Below, in pieces: positions 53,505-62,695 of a stretch of 64,000 bases of DNA; the first letter of the stretch is position 1, and every line of letters starts with the position of its first letter. Below the pieces are notes generated by a model. That model saw nothing but the letters and a program-made list of their open reading frames with translations. It was not told the DNA's origin and made no database searches. Where the stretch lies: the NCBI GenBank assembly GCA_040751755.1, contig JBFMHC010000015.1, positions 27,113-91,112 of the forward strand, written 5' to 3'. The translations under genes were made by a program, and so were the position numbers. The stretch is from PFJX01 sp040751755. GTDB taxonomy: Bacteria; Pseudomonadota; Gammaproteobacteria; Burkholderiales; Thiobacillaceae.

Positions 53505-54881
53505 ATGCCCACGCGCCAGCCGACCCCCGACGCCCTGCGCCAGAACGCCCAAGCCATGCTGGAACGGGAGCGCCAGCGCTACCGCGAACTGCACCCCGCC
53601 TCGGCGCGGCTCGCGGAACAATCGAGCCGCCACTTCCTCTACGGCGTCCCCCTGCACTGGATGAACGACTGGGGCACGCCGACGCCACTGTTCGTGCGCG
53701 AGGCGCGGGGCGCGCGCTTCACCTGCGTGGACGGCCTCGACTACGCGGACTTCTGCCTCGGCGACACCGGCGCCATGTTCGGCCACGGCCCCGAACCGGT
53801 GGCGCGCGCCCTGGAACGCCAGGCGCGGCGCGGCTTCACCGCCATGCTGCCGGGCGAGCTGACGCCCGATGCCGGCGCCGCCCTGGCCGAGCACTTCGGC
53901 CTGCCCTGCTGGCAGCTCGCCGCCACCGCCACCGACGCCAACCGCTTCGTGCTGCGCTGGGCGCGCGCGGTGACGGGCCGGCGCAAGCTCCTGGTGTTCG
54001 ACGGCTGCTACCACGGCACCGTCGACGACACCCTGGTGGACGTGGTGGACGGCCACACCGTCAGCCGCGCCAGCCTGCTCGGCCAGGTCGCCGACCTGGG
54101 CCTGTCCACCGTGGCCGTGCCCTTCAACGACCTGGCTGCCGTGGAACATGAGCTGGCCACCGGCGAGGTCGCCTGCCTGCTCACCGAACCCGCGCTCACC
54201 AACTGCGGCATGGTGCCGGCACAACCCGGCTTCATCGAGGGCCTGCACGAGCTGACGCGCCGCCACGGCACCCTGCTGGCGCTGGACGAGACCCACACGA
54301 TCTCCAGCGGACGCGGCGGCTGGGCGCGGCAGAACGGCGTCGAGCCGGACTTCCTCGTGGTCGGCAAGCCCATCGCCGGTGGCCTGCCCGCCGCCGCCTA
54401 CGGCTTCGGCGCCGACCTCGCGGCGCGCATGCAGGCCGCCAAGGACGCCGCGCCGCCAGGCCACTCCGGCATCGGCACCACCCTGTCCGGCAACCTGCTG
54501 ACCCTGGCGACCCTGCACGCCACCCTCACCGAGGTCGCCACGGAGGCGGCCTACGCGCACATGCTGGCGCTCGCCGCGAAGCTGGAGGATGGCCTCGACG
54601 CCGCACTGCGCCGGCACGGCCTGCCCTGGTGCGTCACCCGCCTCGGCGCGCGTCTGGAACTGCAGTTCTGCGCCACCGCCCCGCGCAACGCCGAGGAAGC
54701 CCGCGCCGCCCAGGACGACACCCTGGAAGGCGCGATCCACCTCCACCTGCTCAACCGCGGCGTGCTGCTCACGCCCTTCCACAACATGATGCTGGTGTGC
54801 CCGGCGACCACGCAGGCGGAGGTGGAAAGGCTTCTGGGGGTGTTCGCGGAGTGTCTGGAAGCGCTCGCCCCGTCTGCCTGA
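53505..54881 (+). CDS. Class III aminotransferase of the glutamate-1-semialdehyde aminomutase-like group
   Basis: 458 residues from ATG 53505 (AAGG 7 bp upstream). PLP fold type I: CWQLAATATDANRFVLRWAR (outline, about 136), LLVFDGCYHGTVDDTLVD (about 165), LLALDETHTISSGRGGW (about 255-271), PLP-Lys in VVGKPIAGGLPAAAYG (about 287). In place of the usual GSEA motif it has TATDAN, and the D-E-T-H-T motif is a feature of a subgroup of amine or beta-amino-acid aminotransferases. The substrate is unknown. It is divergent from speB and shares repeats with the MocR promoter, so it probably handles an amine. Confidence 0.75.
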   Translation: MPTRQPTPDALRQNAQAMLERERQRYRELHPASARLAEQSSRHFLYGVPLHWMNDWGTPTPLFVREARGARFTCVDGLDYADFCLGDTGAMFGHGPEPVARALERQARRGFTAMLPGELTPDAGAALAEHFGLPCWQLAATATDANRFVLRWARAVTGRRKLLVFDGCYHGTVDDTLVDVVDGHTVSRASLLGQVADLGLSTVAVPFNDLAAVEHELATGEVACLLTEPALTNCGMVPAQPGFIEGLHELTRRHGTLLALDETHTISSGRGGWARQNGVEPDFLVVGKPIAGGLPAAAYGFGADLAARMQAAKDAAPPGHSGIGTTLSGNLLTLATLHATLTEVATEAAYAHMLALAAKLEDGLDAALRRHGLPWCVTRLGARLELQFCATAPRNAEEARAAQDDTLEGAIHLHLLNRGVLLTPFHNMMLVCPATTQAEVERLLGVFAECLEALAPSA

Positions 54882-55145
54882 GGGCATGAGGCAGGGCCAC
54901 CGTTGCCACATCCCCCGCGGCGGCGTGGCCACGGAAAGCGACATACATGGCCGAAGGTGGCGCCGGCGAATCCGCAACACTGGGCCCACCCTCCACGTCA
55001 TTACACCCTAGTAGTTTCCAACTACCCGCCCGGATGAGGCAGACTGCATGACCATAAGCAACGCAGGGTCGGCATGCGGGATCGCCAACCTTGCAGAGAA
55101 TGACCGCTTGGGCCGCCGCGAGGCTCATCGTGATGGGTAGGTCGA
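54882..55145 (+). other. Gene-free region before the heme-PAS-GGDEF-EAL gene
   Basis: 264 bp without a plausible gene. It contains several short GC-rich inverted repeats, but I cannot identify a riboswitch, terminator with T-run, or clear promoter. A GGTAGG ribosome site ends the region 5 bp before the next ATG. Confidence 0.4.
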
Positions 55146-58079
55146 ATGACACTCGAAAAGAAGTTGTTGCTGACCCTCGGGGTCGTTATGGGGCTGGGGC
55201 TGCTCGTCTTCCAGTACGGGATGTATGGCTACGCCCAACGGCAGGTCGAACAGGAACTGCTGAATTCCGCGGAGCACGTCCGCAACACCCTGATGGCGAC
55301 ACGGCGGGTCTACCAACACCAGTTCATCGACAGCGGCCTGCCGCTTACCGACAAGACGCTGGGCTTCCTGCCCGCGCACGCCATGCACAAGATTTCCAGG
55401 GATTTCACGAACTGGGACAAATCCGGGTTCAGCTTCAACAATGTGTCGGACCATCCGCGAAACCCCGCCAACCAGGCGGATGCGATCGAGCTGGAGGCAA
55501 TGGCGGATTTCCGCGCCCATCCCAAGCATGAACGCCGCTTTGTCAGCTACACCACGCCGGAAGGCCAGAATTACTACCACTATGCCCGCCCGATCTGGGT
55601 GGAGCCGTACTGCCTGACCTGCCATGGCGCCAAGGCCACGGCGCCCGAGACGATCAGGGCGAGATACGACACGGCCTTCGAGTACAAGGTGGGCGACCTG
55701 CGCGGCATCCTGAGCATCAAGATCCCCGCGCACACGCTGGAAAGACAGGTGCTCCAGATGTTCCTCGCGCAGCTGGCCTGGACCGTCGCCCTGCTCGCAT
55801 TCCTCGGCATCGGCATCGTCTGGGTCGTCAAACGTCACGTCATCGCGCCACTCGGCCTGCTGAACAAGGCGATCGACATGTTGGCCGCGGGGGGCATGGA
55901 GCGTCCCGTCCCCAGCCTGCCGGGGGAGTTCGACAAGATCGGACATGCATTCAACACGATGGCGGAGAGCATCGATGCCAAGCAGGTCGAGCTGAGCGAC
56001 GCCGAACAACGCTTCAGGATGCTGCTCACCACGGCGGCGGACGCCATCATCATGACCGACCAGGAGGGGCGCATCCGGCTCTGGAACGATGCCGCCACAC
56101 GGGTCTTCGGCTACTCCGCCGAGGAGATGTTCGGCCAGACCGTGGACAAGCTCATCCCCCCGGAATGCCGGGAGGCCCATCGGCAGGGCATGGAACGCAT
56201 CGCCCAGGGCAATTCCCCCCAATATGCCGGCAGGATCGCCGAATTTCAGGCGCTGCGCCGGGACGGCAGCGCCTTCCCGATAGAAATCTCCCTCAACACC
56301 TGGAGCCAGCGGGGGAGCCGGTATTTCATCTCCTTCATCCGCGACATCTCCGCGCGCAAGCAGGCCGAGAAAGACCTGCGGGAGAGCGAGATCAAGTTCC
56401 ACACCATGGTCGATTGGACATCGGACTGGGAATACTGGATCAGGCCCGATGGACGCCTGCACTACATCTCCCCCTCGACGGAGAAGATCACGGGCTATCC
56501 GGCCGAGGAATTCACCCAGAACCCCACCTTGATCGACGCGATCGTCCATCCCGAGGATCGGTACATCTGGCAGCGGCACGTCAACCTGCACGTGCCGGAC
56601 CCGGAATCCAGGGATACGCACAGCCTCGAACTGCGGATCCTGCACAAGAGCGGCGAGACGATCTGGATCGAGCACACCTGCCGCCCCGTCTATGGCGAGG
56701 ATGGCGGCTACCTCGGCCGCCGCGTGACGATGCGCGACATCAGCGAGCGAAAGGCGGCCGAGGAGAGCATTCACACCCTCGCCTATTTCGACCCCCTGAC
56801 CCGGCTGCCCAACCGGCGCCTGCTCTACGACCGCCTCAACCAGGCGCTGATCGCCTCGGCGCGCACCCAGGAATACGGCGCGCTGCTGATGCTGGACCTG
56901 GACCATTTCCAGACCCTGAACGACACCCGCGGCCACGACGTGGGCGACACCCTCTTGGTGGAGGTCGCGCAGCGCCTGACCCAGGCGCTGCGCCAGGACG
57001 ACACGGTCTCACGCCTCGGCGGCGACGAATTCCTGGTGATGGTGGAAGGCCTGGGCGAGGTGGAGCGCGAGGCCGCCAACCAGGCAGAACAGATCGCCGA
57101 AAAGCTGCGCGACGCCCTCGACAAGCCCTACCGGCTGGCGGGACAGGAAGACAAGCCCTACCACGCCACGACCAGCCTGGGGGTGGTCCTGTTCAGGGGC
57201 CAGGAACTGCCGATCGACGGGCTCGTCAAGCAGGCGGATGTCGCCCTCTATCAGGCCAAGGAGGCGGGCCGCAACGCGGTGCGATTCTTCAACGTGGCCA
57301 TGCAGCGCGCCATCGATGCAAGGAGCGCGATGAGCGAGGCACTGCGCGCGGGCCTGGCGAATGACGAGTTCCGGCTGTTCTACCAGCCCCAGGTCGATGC
57401 CGATGGCCGCCTGCTGGGGGCCGAGGCGCTGGTCCGCTGGTTCAGGGATCGGAGCACCCCCGTCCCGCCGGGCGAATTCATCCCGCTGGCCGAGGAAACC
57501 GGGTTGATCCTGGAGATCGGCCGCTGGGTCCTGAACGCCGCCTGCGCGCAGCTGAAGGCATGGGCGGGGGCGCCGGAGTCCGCTGCCTGGACGATCGCGA
57601 TCAACGTGAGCGCGCGGCAGTTCCACGAGGCGAGCTTCATCGGCGAGGTGGAACACGCCCTCGCAAGCCACGGCGTCAGCCCCTCCCTGCTGAAGCTCGA
57701 ACTCACGGAAAGCGTGGTGCTGAAGGACATCGAAACGGTCATCGAACGCATGCATGCCTTGCATCGGCTTGGCCTGCGGTTCTCCCTCGACGACTTCGGC
57801 ACCGGCTATTCGTCGCTGTCCTACCTGAAACGCCTCCCCATCGCCCAGGTCAAGATCGACAAGTCGTTCGTGCAGGACCTGCTGACCGACTCCAACGACC
57901 AGGCCCTGGTCACTGCCATCCTGGCCATGTGCCGCTCGCTGGGCATCGCCGCGATCGCCGAAGGGGTGGAGACCGAGGCGCAGCGCGACGCCCTGCTGCG
58001 CAATGGCTGCAAGGCCTTCCAGGGGTATTACTACGGCAAGCCGATGTCCATCGACGCATGGCCCGGCAACCGGGCGTGA
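55146..58079 (+). CDS. Membrane-bound heme-c sensor with PAS-PAS-GGDEF-EAL output
   Basis: 977 residues. Membrane helix 1 (about 8-28), a periplasmic DUF3365/Tll0287-like domain with a covalent heme-c motif CLTCH (156-160), membrane helix 2 (about 206-228), HAMP (about 229-280), PAS (about 290-410), PAS (about 412-540), GGDEF (about 545-710; motif about 625-629 with inhibitory site RQDD five residues before) and EAL (about 725-970; EAL at 760-762 in GAEALVRWF, with DDFGTGYSSLSYL). Both catalytic motifs are intact, so it may both make and degrade c-di-GMP. The heme suggests redox, O2 or NO sensing. Confidence 0.9.
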   Translation: MTLEKKLLLTLGVVMGLGLLVFQYGMYGYAQRQVEQELLNSAEHVRNTLMATRRVYQHQFIDSGLPLTDKTLGFLPAHAMHKISRDFTNWDKSGFSFNNVSDHPRNPANQADAIELEAMADFRAHPKHERRFVSYTTPEGQNYYHYARPIWVEPYCLTCHGAKATAPETIRARYDTAFEYKVGDLRGILSIKIPAHTLERQVLQMFLAQLAWTVALLAFLGIGIVWVVKRHVIAPLGLLNKAIDMLAAGGMERPVPSLPGEFDKIGHAFNTMAESIDAKQVELSDAEQRFRMLLTTAADAIIMTDQEGRIRLWNDAATRVFGYSAEEMFGQTVDKLIPPECREAHRQGMERIAQGNSPQYAGRIAEFQALRRDGSAFPIEISLNTWSQRGSRYFISFIRDISARKQAEKDLRESEIKFHTMVDWTSDWEYWIRPDGRLHYISPSTEKITGYPAEEFTQNPTLIDAIVHPEDRYIWQRHVNLHVPDPESRDTHSLELRILHKSGETIWIEHTCRPVYGEDGGYLGRRVTMRDISERKAAEESIHTLAYFDPLTRLPNRRLLYDRLNQALIASARTQEYGALLMLDLDHFQTLNDTRGHDVGDTLLVEVAQRLTQALRQDDTVSRLGGDEFLVMVEGLGEVEREAANQAEQIAEKLRDALDKPYRLAGQEDKPYHATTSLGVVLFRGQELPIDGLVKQADVALYQAKEAGRNAVRFFNVAMQRAIDARSAMSEALRAGLANDEFRLFYQPQVDADGRLLGAEALVRWFRDRSTPVPPGEFIPLAEETGLILEIGRWVLNAACAQLKAWAGAPESAAWTIAINVSARQFHEASFIGEVEHALASHGVSPSLLKLELTESVVLKDIETVIERMHALHRLGLRFSLDDFGTGYSSLSYLKRLPIAQVKIDKSFVQDLLTDSNDQALVTAILAMCRSLGIAAIAEGVETEAQRDALLRNGCKAFQGYYYGKPMSIDAWPGNRA

Positions 58080-58116
58080 GCGGCCGCCACGCCTTGCGGC
58101 GGTGGCGCGCCGGGCC

Positions 58117-59298
58117 TCACCCCCTCTCAAAGGGCGCTACGCGCCGCCCACTCCGCGCCAGCAGATAGCCGCACAGGCCCAGCGCCAGCGCCGCCACCAG
58201 CCAGATCAGCGCCTCGCTGGCGAGGTTCTTCATCGCCGCGCCGGCGACCAGCGGGCCGGCGACGGAGGCGGCGGTGTAGGTCATGGAGATGCGGCGGATG
58301 TTGAGGGAGAGGTCGCCGTCGCCGGCCTGGGTGGCGGCGATGATGGCGAGGGTGAGGTAGGCGGTGATGGTGCCGCCGAGCACGAACACGGCGACGGCGA
58401 GGCCGAGGTAGCCGAGCGGCAAGGCGGCGATCAGGGCGACCAGCGCGGTGAGACCCGCGTTGGCGAGGGCGGCGAAGCGCAGGCCGCGGTGGTCGGCGAG
58501 CCAGCCGATGCCGTATTGCAGCAGCAGGCCGCCCAGGCCGAAGGCGGAGAGCAGGGTCACCATCTGCTCCGCGTCGAGCTGGCGGCCGGCGCCGAAGATG
58601 GGGAAGAGGCCGGAATAGGCGGCCTCCGTCAGCCCGCCGATGAGGGCGATGGTCACCCCCATGGCGAGGATGGCGCGGTGCGCGCGGTCCTGCTCCGGAC
58701 CGTGGCTGGGCAAGGCCTCGGGCTCCGCCGGCGCGGGCCGCGCCCACAGCAACGGCACCAGGGCCAGACCGGTAAAACCGATGCCCAGCACGAACGGCGC
58801 CTCGCCCGAGATGCCGGCCCAGCGCACCAACACCGGGGCGAGGATGGGGGCGATGCTGATCAGCGTCTCGTGGAAGCCCACCAGGCGACCGCGCGCGTCG
58901 TTGGGGGCGATGTGGTACAGCCACGGCTCCAGGCCCAGCCAGCGCAGCCCCATGCCCAGGCCGATGAGGGCGGCGGCGGGCACCCATACCGGCCAGCCGC
59001 TGCTGGGCATGAGCGCGAGCCCGACGATGCTGGCGAGCAGGCCGGCGGTGATGACGCGGCGGTGCCCCAGCAGGACGTTGAGGCGCGGCGCCACGGCCAT
59101 GCCGAGCAGCATGCCGGCCCACTCCGCCGCCGCGAACAGGCCGAGCTGCGCGGCGTTGAGCCCGTGCTGCGACACCCACAGCGGCAGCACCACGAAGCCG
59201 ATGCCGAACTGGCCGATCTGCGACAGGGTCGAGACGGTGTTGAGCGCCGTGATGGTGCGCCAGTCGATGCGGGTTTCCCGCGCCAGGGATTCAGTCAT
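58117..59298 (-). CDS. Major facilitator superfamily transporter
   Basis: 393 residues, about 12 hydrophobic helices. The loop after helix 2 has an MFS motif A-like pattern (GMAVAPRLNVLLGHRRVITAG, about 72-92), and a second half begins near residue 205. No cofactor domain. It is the last gene of the minus-strand alr-dadA operon (20 bp after the cupin gene), so uptake or export of an amino acid or amine is likely but the substrate is not readable. Confidence 0.8.
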   Translation of the reverse strand: MTESLARETRIDWRTITALNTVSTLSQIGQFGIGFVVLPLWVSQHGLNAAQLGLFAAAEWAGMLLGMAVAPRLNVLLGHRRVITAGLLASIVGLALMPSSGWPVWVPAAALIGLGMGLRWLGLEPWLYHIAPNDARGRLVGFHETLISIAPILAPVLVRWAGISGEAPFVLGIGFTGLALVPLLWARPAPAEPEALPSHGPEQDRAHRAILAMGVTIALIGGLTEAAYSGLFPIFGAGRQLDAEQMVTLLSAFGLGGLLLQYGIGWLADHRGLRFAALANAGLTALVALIAALPLGYLGLAVAVFVLGGTITAYLTLAIIAATQAGDGDLSLNIRRISMTYTAASVAGPLVAGAAMKNLASEALIWLVAALALGLCGYLLARSGRRVAPFERG

Positions 59299-59317
59299 GT
59301 TCGGGACGGCCCGCGCC

Positions 59318-59695
59318 TCAGGCCTTGGGCTGCCAGATGGTGTAGATCTTCTTCACCGGCTCCAGCGTCTCCCACACGCCGCTGAAGCCGGCGGGAATGA
59401 CGAAGGCGCTGCCGGGGCCGAACTCGCGCGCGGCGCCGCTGCTATCGCTCAGGCGCACCCGGCCTTCGAGGATGTAGCACAGCTCCTCCTCCGTGTAGTT
59501 CACGGTCATGGCGCCCACCTCCGCGGCCCAGATGCCGGCGAAGAACTGGCCGGTGGGATCGCTGTAGTGGTTCCAGGTCGTGGTCCGGCAGGGCGCGCCG
59601 GAGACCATGCGCTCCGAGGCGACCAGCGCCTGCTCGGGCGCGACCTCGTGGTGGGCGAAATCGATGACCTCGTCTATCCGTTTCGGCGCGCTCAT
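59318..59695 (-). CDS. Cupin_3 (DUF861-type) small protein
   Basis: 125 residues from ATG 59695. A single cupin barrel: TVNYTEEELCYILEGRVRLSD (about 67-87) and FGPGSAFVIPAGFSGVWETLEPVKKIYTIW (about 93-122), both diagnostic of the (S)-ureidoglycine aminohydrolase-like cupin_3 family. These proteins are often found beside amine oxidases and transaminases. Catalytic role unknown. It lies between ridA and the MFS gene, 12-22 bp from each, and is certainly in one operon with them. Confidence 0.8.
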   Translation of the reverse strand: MSAPKRIDEVIDFAHHEVAPEQALVASERMVSGAPCRTTTWNHYSDPTGQFFAGIWAAEVGAMTVNYTEEELCYILEGRVRLSDSSGAAREFGPGSAFVIPAGFSGVWETLEPVKKIYTIWQPKA

Positions 59696-59706
59696 CTGCA
59701 CTCCCC

Positions 59707-60081
59707 TCACACCAGCGAGACGATGGCCTCGATCTCCACCCCCACGTCGCGCGGCAGGCGCGCGACCTGCACGGCGGAACGCGCGGGGCGGTGGCTGCCG
59801 AACGCGCCCTCGTAGATCGCGTTCATGGCGGCGAAGTCCTGCAGGTCCTTGAGGAACACCGTGGTCTTCACCACCTGCGACAGGCTGCCGCCCGCCGCCT
59901 CGATCACCGCGCGCAGGTTTTCCAGCACCTGGCGCGTCTGCGCCTGGATGTCGCCCTCCACCAGGCTGCCGTCGGCGCGCAGGGGGATCTGGCCGGAGGT
60001 GAACAACAGCGATCCGACCTGGATCGCCTGCGAGTAGGGGCCGATGGCGGCGGGCGCGTGCGGCGTCTGGATGGGTTTCAT
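59707..60081 (-). CDS. ridA: RidA family reactive enamine/imine deaminase
   Basis: 124 residues. Full RidA signature: PAAIGPYSQAI (10-20), LFTSGQIPL (26-34), PARSAVQVARLPRDVGVEIEAI (about 99-120, outline), with the substrate-binding Arg108 and Glu117. It hydrolyses 2-aminoacrylate and related imines. It overlaps alr by 4 bp. Next to DadA, which makes imino acids, its job is probably to speed release of ammonia from iminopyruvate-like products. Confidence 0.93.
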   Translation of the reverse strand: MKPIQTPHAPAAIGPYSQAIQVGSLLFTSGQIPLRADGSLVEGDIQAQTRQVLENLRAVIEAAGGSLSQVVKTTVFLKDLQDFAAMNAIYEGAFGSHRPARSAVQVARLPRDVGVEIEAIVSLV

Positions 60082-61190
60082 CTTGGCTCCTGTTCAAGGC
60101 AATGGCCCGAATACTCGAAACGGGCGCGTTTCACGTTACACAACAATTCATAGGCAATGGTGCCGGCGCGGCGCGCCACCTCGTTCACCGGCACCTGCTC
60201 GCCCCACAGCTCGACGCGGCTGCCGAGGTGCGCCTGCGGCAGGTCGGTGAGATCGACCGTGAGCATGTCCATGGAGACGCGGCCGATCAGGCGCGCGGGC
60301 CGGCCGTCCACCGCCACCGGCGTGCCGGTGGGGGCGACGCGAGGATAACCGTCGGCGTAACCGCACGCGACCACGCCGACGCGCGTCGGCCGCTCGGCGA
60401 CGAAGGTCGCGCCGTAGCCCACCGGCTCGCCCGCGGCGATCTCGCGCACCGCGATCACCGAGGCCTCGAGCGACATCACCGCGCGCAGGCCCAGCCCCGG
60501 CGCCTGCCCGGTGTCCGCGCGCAGGTCGGCACGAGGGTCGGCACCGTACAGCATGATGCCCGGCCGCGCCCAGTCGGCGCGCGCGTCCGGCCACGAGATC
60601 AGGCCGGCGGAATTGGCCAGGCTCACCGGCGCGTGCAGGCCGGCGGTGGCGGCGCGGAAGGTATCCAGCTGTTGCAGGGGGTGCACGGAGTCCGGCTCGT
60701 CGGCGCGCGCGAAGTGGCTCATCAGGACGATGCGCGCGACGTTCGGGTGACCGTGCAGGCGCTCGAAGGCGGCGCGGAACTCGTCCGGGGCGAGGCCGAC
60801 GCGGTGCATGCCGCTGTCCATCTTCAGCCACACGGTGAGCGGGTTGAACAGCCTGGCGCTGAGCAGCGCCGCCACCTGCCAGGGCTGGTGCACCACCACC
60901 CACAGGTCCTCGGCCTCGATCTCGGGCAGCTCGGCCGCCTCGAAGAAGCCCTCCAGCAGCAGGATGGGGCCGGCGATGCCCGCCTCGCGCAGGGCCAGGG
61001 CCTCCTCGATCGAGGCCACCGCGAAGCCATCGGCGTCGTCCTGCAAGGCGCGCGCGCAGGGCACGGCGCCGTGGCCGTAGGCGTTCGCCTTGATCACCGC
61101 GAGGGCGTGGCCGCCGTGCAGGCGCCGCGCGACGCGGTAGTTGTGGCGCAGGGCGTCGAGGCGGACGTGCGCGACGGTCGGTCTGGCCAT
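60078..61190 (-). CDS. alr: Alanine racemase (catabolic DadX type by context)
   Basis: 370 residues from ATG 61190. PLP-Lys34 in AVIKANAYGHG, catalytic Tyr in VGYGATF (about 252-258) and the C-terminal domain with RVSMDMLTVDLTD (about 306). Interconverts L- and D-alanine. Its position 10 bp downstream of dadA and near a divergent Lrp regulator indicates the catabolic role (DadX). It may also be the only racemase; that cannot be told from this window. Confidence 0.94.
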   Translation of the reverse strand: MARPTVAHVRLDALRHNYRVARRLHGGHALAVIKANAYGHGAVPCARALQDDADGFAVASIEEALALREAGIAGPILLLEGFFEAAELPEIEAEDLWVVVHQPWQVAALLSARLFNPLTVWLKMDSGMHRVGLAPDEFRAAFERLHGHPNVARIVLMSHFARADEPDSVHPLQQLDTFRAATAGLHAPVSLANSAGLISWPDARADWARPGIMLYGADPRADLRADTGQAPGLGLRAVMSLEASVIAVREIAAGEPVGYGATFVAERPTRVGVVACGYADGYPRVAPTGTPVAVDGRPARLIGRVSMDMLTVDLTDLPQAHLGSRVELWGEQVPVNEVARRAGTIAYELLCNVKRARFEYSGHCLEQEPR

Positions 61191-61200
61191 GGCGCCTCCC

Positions 61201-62508
61201 TCAACCGGCCAGCTGGCCGTCGAGGCCGGCGGGACGCGGATGGCCAGGATGGCGCGCGTCGTAGCGGCGCAGGCCCAGGTCGTCGGCGGCGATGGCCGGG
61301 CGACGCTTGGCCACCAGGTCGGCCAGCACCTGCGCGGAACCGCAGGACATGGTCCAGCCCAGCGTGCCGTGGCCGGTGTTGAGCCACAGGTTGTCGAAGC
61401 GCGTGGCACCGATGATGGGCGTGCCGTCCGGCGTCATCGGGCGCAGGCCGGTCCAGAAGGTCGCGGCGGGGAGGTCGCCGCCTTGCGGGAACAGGTCGCC
61501 CGCCACCATCTCCAGGGTCTCGCGCCGGCGCGGGTTCAGGCTCAGGTCGAAGCCCGCCAGCTCGGCCATGCCGCCCAGGCGGATGCGCTCGTCGAAGCGC
61601 GTGATGGCGATCTTGTAGGTCTCATCCATGATGGTCGACACCGGCGCGGCATCGGGGTTGGTGATCGGCACGGTGAGTGAGTAGCCCTTTACCGGGTAGA
61701 CCGGGATGTCCAGGCCCATCTGTTTCAGCAGCGGGCGCGAATAGCTGCCCAGGGCGACCACGAACTGGTCGGCGAGGATGCGCTCGCCGCCGGCCTCGAC
61801 GCCGAGGATGCGGCCGTCCGCATGCAGCAGGCGGTCGATGGTGACGCCGTAGCGGAAGGTCACGCCCAGACGCTCCGCCTCCCGCGCCAGATTGCCGGTG
61901 AACAGCTTGCAGTCGCCGGTCTCGTCGCCCGGCAGGCGCAGGCCGCCCACCAGCTTCTCCTTCACCAGGCCCAGGGCCGGCTCGACGCGGGCGCAACCGT
62001 CGCGGTCGTGCAGTTCGTAGGGCACGCCGCATTCCGCCAGCACGGCGATGTCCTTGGCCGCCGCATCGAGTTGCTGCTGGGTGCGGAACACTTGCAGCGT
62101 GCCCTGGGTGCGTTGCTCGTACTCGATGCCGGTGTCCTCGCGCAGCTCGCGCAGGCAGTCGCGGCTGTATTCCGCCAGACGCACCATGCGCGCCTTGTTC
62201 ACCGCGTAGCGCTCGGCGGTGCAGTTGCGCAGCATCATGCCCATCCACTGCAACTGCCAGAGCGAGCCGTCCGGGCGGATGGCCAGCGGCGCATGGCGCT
62301 GGAACAGCCACTTCATGGCCTTCAAGGGAATGCCGGGCGCCGCCCAGGGCGCGGAATAGCCGGGCGAGACCTGGCCCGCGTTGGCGAAACTCGTCTCCAT
62401 GCCGGGCCCGGGCTGACGCTCCAGCACCGTCACCTTGAACCCCGCACGCGCCAGGTAATACGCGCTGGTCACGCCGACCACGCCACCGCCAAGAACCAGG
62501 ACCCGCAT
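61201..62508 (-). CDS. dadA: D-amino acid dehydrogenase small subunit DadA
   Basis: 435 residues. FAD motif MRVLVLGGGVVGVTSAYYLA (1-20), ERQPGPGMETSFANAGQVSPGYSAPWAAPG (about 35-64, outline) and the C-terminal GTLGWTMSCGSAQVLADLVA (about 387-406) are exactly DadA-like. It oxidises D-alanine to pyruvate and ammonia, passing electrons to the quinone pool. First gene of dadA-alr-ridA-cupin-MFS; upstream lies a predicted promoter and the divergent Lrp-family gene. Confidence 0.95.
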   Translation of the reverse strand: MRVLVLGGGVVGVTSAYYLARAGFKVTVLERQPGPGMETSFANAGQVSPGYSAPWAAPGIPLKAMKWLFQRHAPLAIRPDGSLWQLQWMGMMLRNCTAERYAVNKARMVRLAEYSRDCLRELREDTGIEYEQRTQGTLQVFRTQQQLDAAAKDIAVLAECGVPYELHDRDGCARVEPALGLVKEKLVGGLRLPGDETGDCKLFTGNLAREAERLGVTFRYGVTIDRLLHADGRILGVEAGGERILADQFVVALGSYSRPLLKQMGLDIPVYPVKGYSLTVPITNPDAAPVSTIMDETYKIAITRFDERIRLGGMAELAGFDLSLNPRRRETLEMVAGDLFPQGGDLPAATFWTGLRPMTPDGTPIIGATRFDNLWLNTGHGTLGWTMSCGSAQVLADLVAKRRPAIAADDLGLRRYDARHPGHPRPAGLDGQLAG

Positions 62509-62585
62509 CTCACACCTCCGCAGCGCCGCATGCGCACAATTAGTGGATGTGCAAAGTCTATGTTCGCGCCACCTGGTGTTTTTTC

Positions 62586-62613
62586 TATATATTCACAACT
62601 ATCTAGCGGTAAA
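62586..62613 (-). promoter_or_regulatory. Predicted promoter of the dadA operon
   Basis: On the minus strand TTTACC (62613-62608) and TATATA (62591-62586) are separated by 16 bp. The whole 62509-62695 gap is very AT-rich compared with its surroundings, as expected for an Lrp-controlled promoter. It would give a 5' leader of about 70 nt. Confidence 0.5.
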
Positions 62614-62695
62614 TAGCTTTGTTTTTCATAAATTAAGAAATTCCACCAAAAATCCGGTGGCCCCACCCCCGGCCACGCGAGACAGGAGCCACATC

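Noticed and set aside
54882..55145. Possible riboswitch ahead of the GGDEF-EAL gene (c-di-GMP or glycine class considered)
   Set aside because: None of the conserved core words of those classes could be found, and there is no terminator or sequestered ribosome site.
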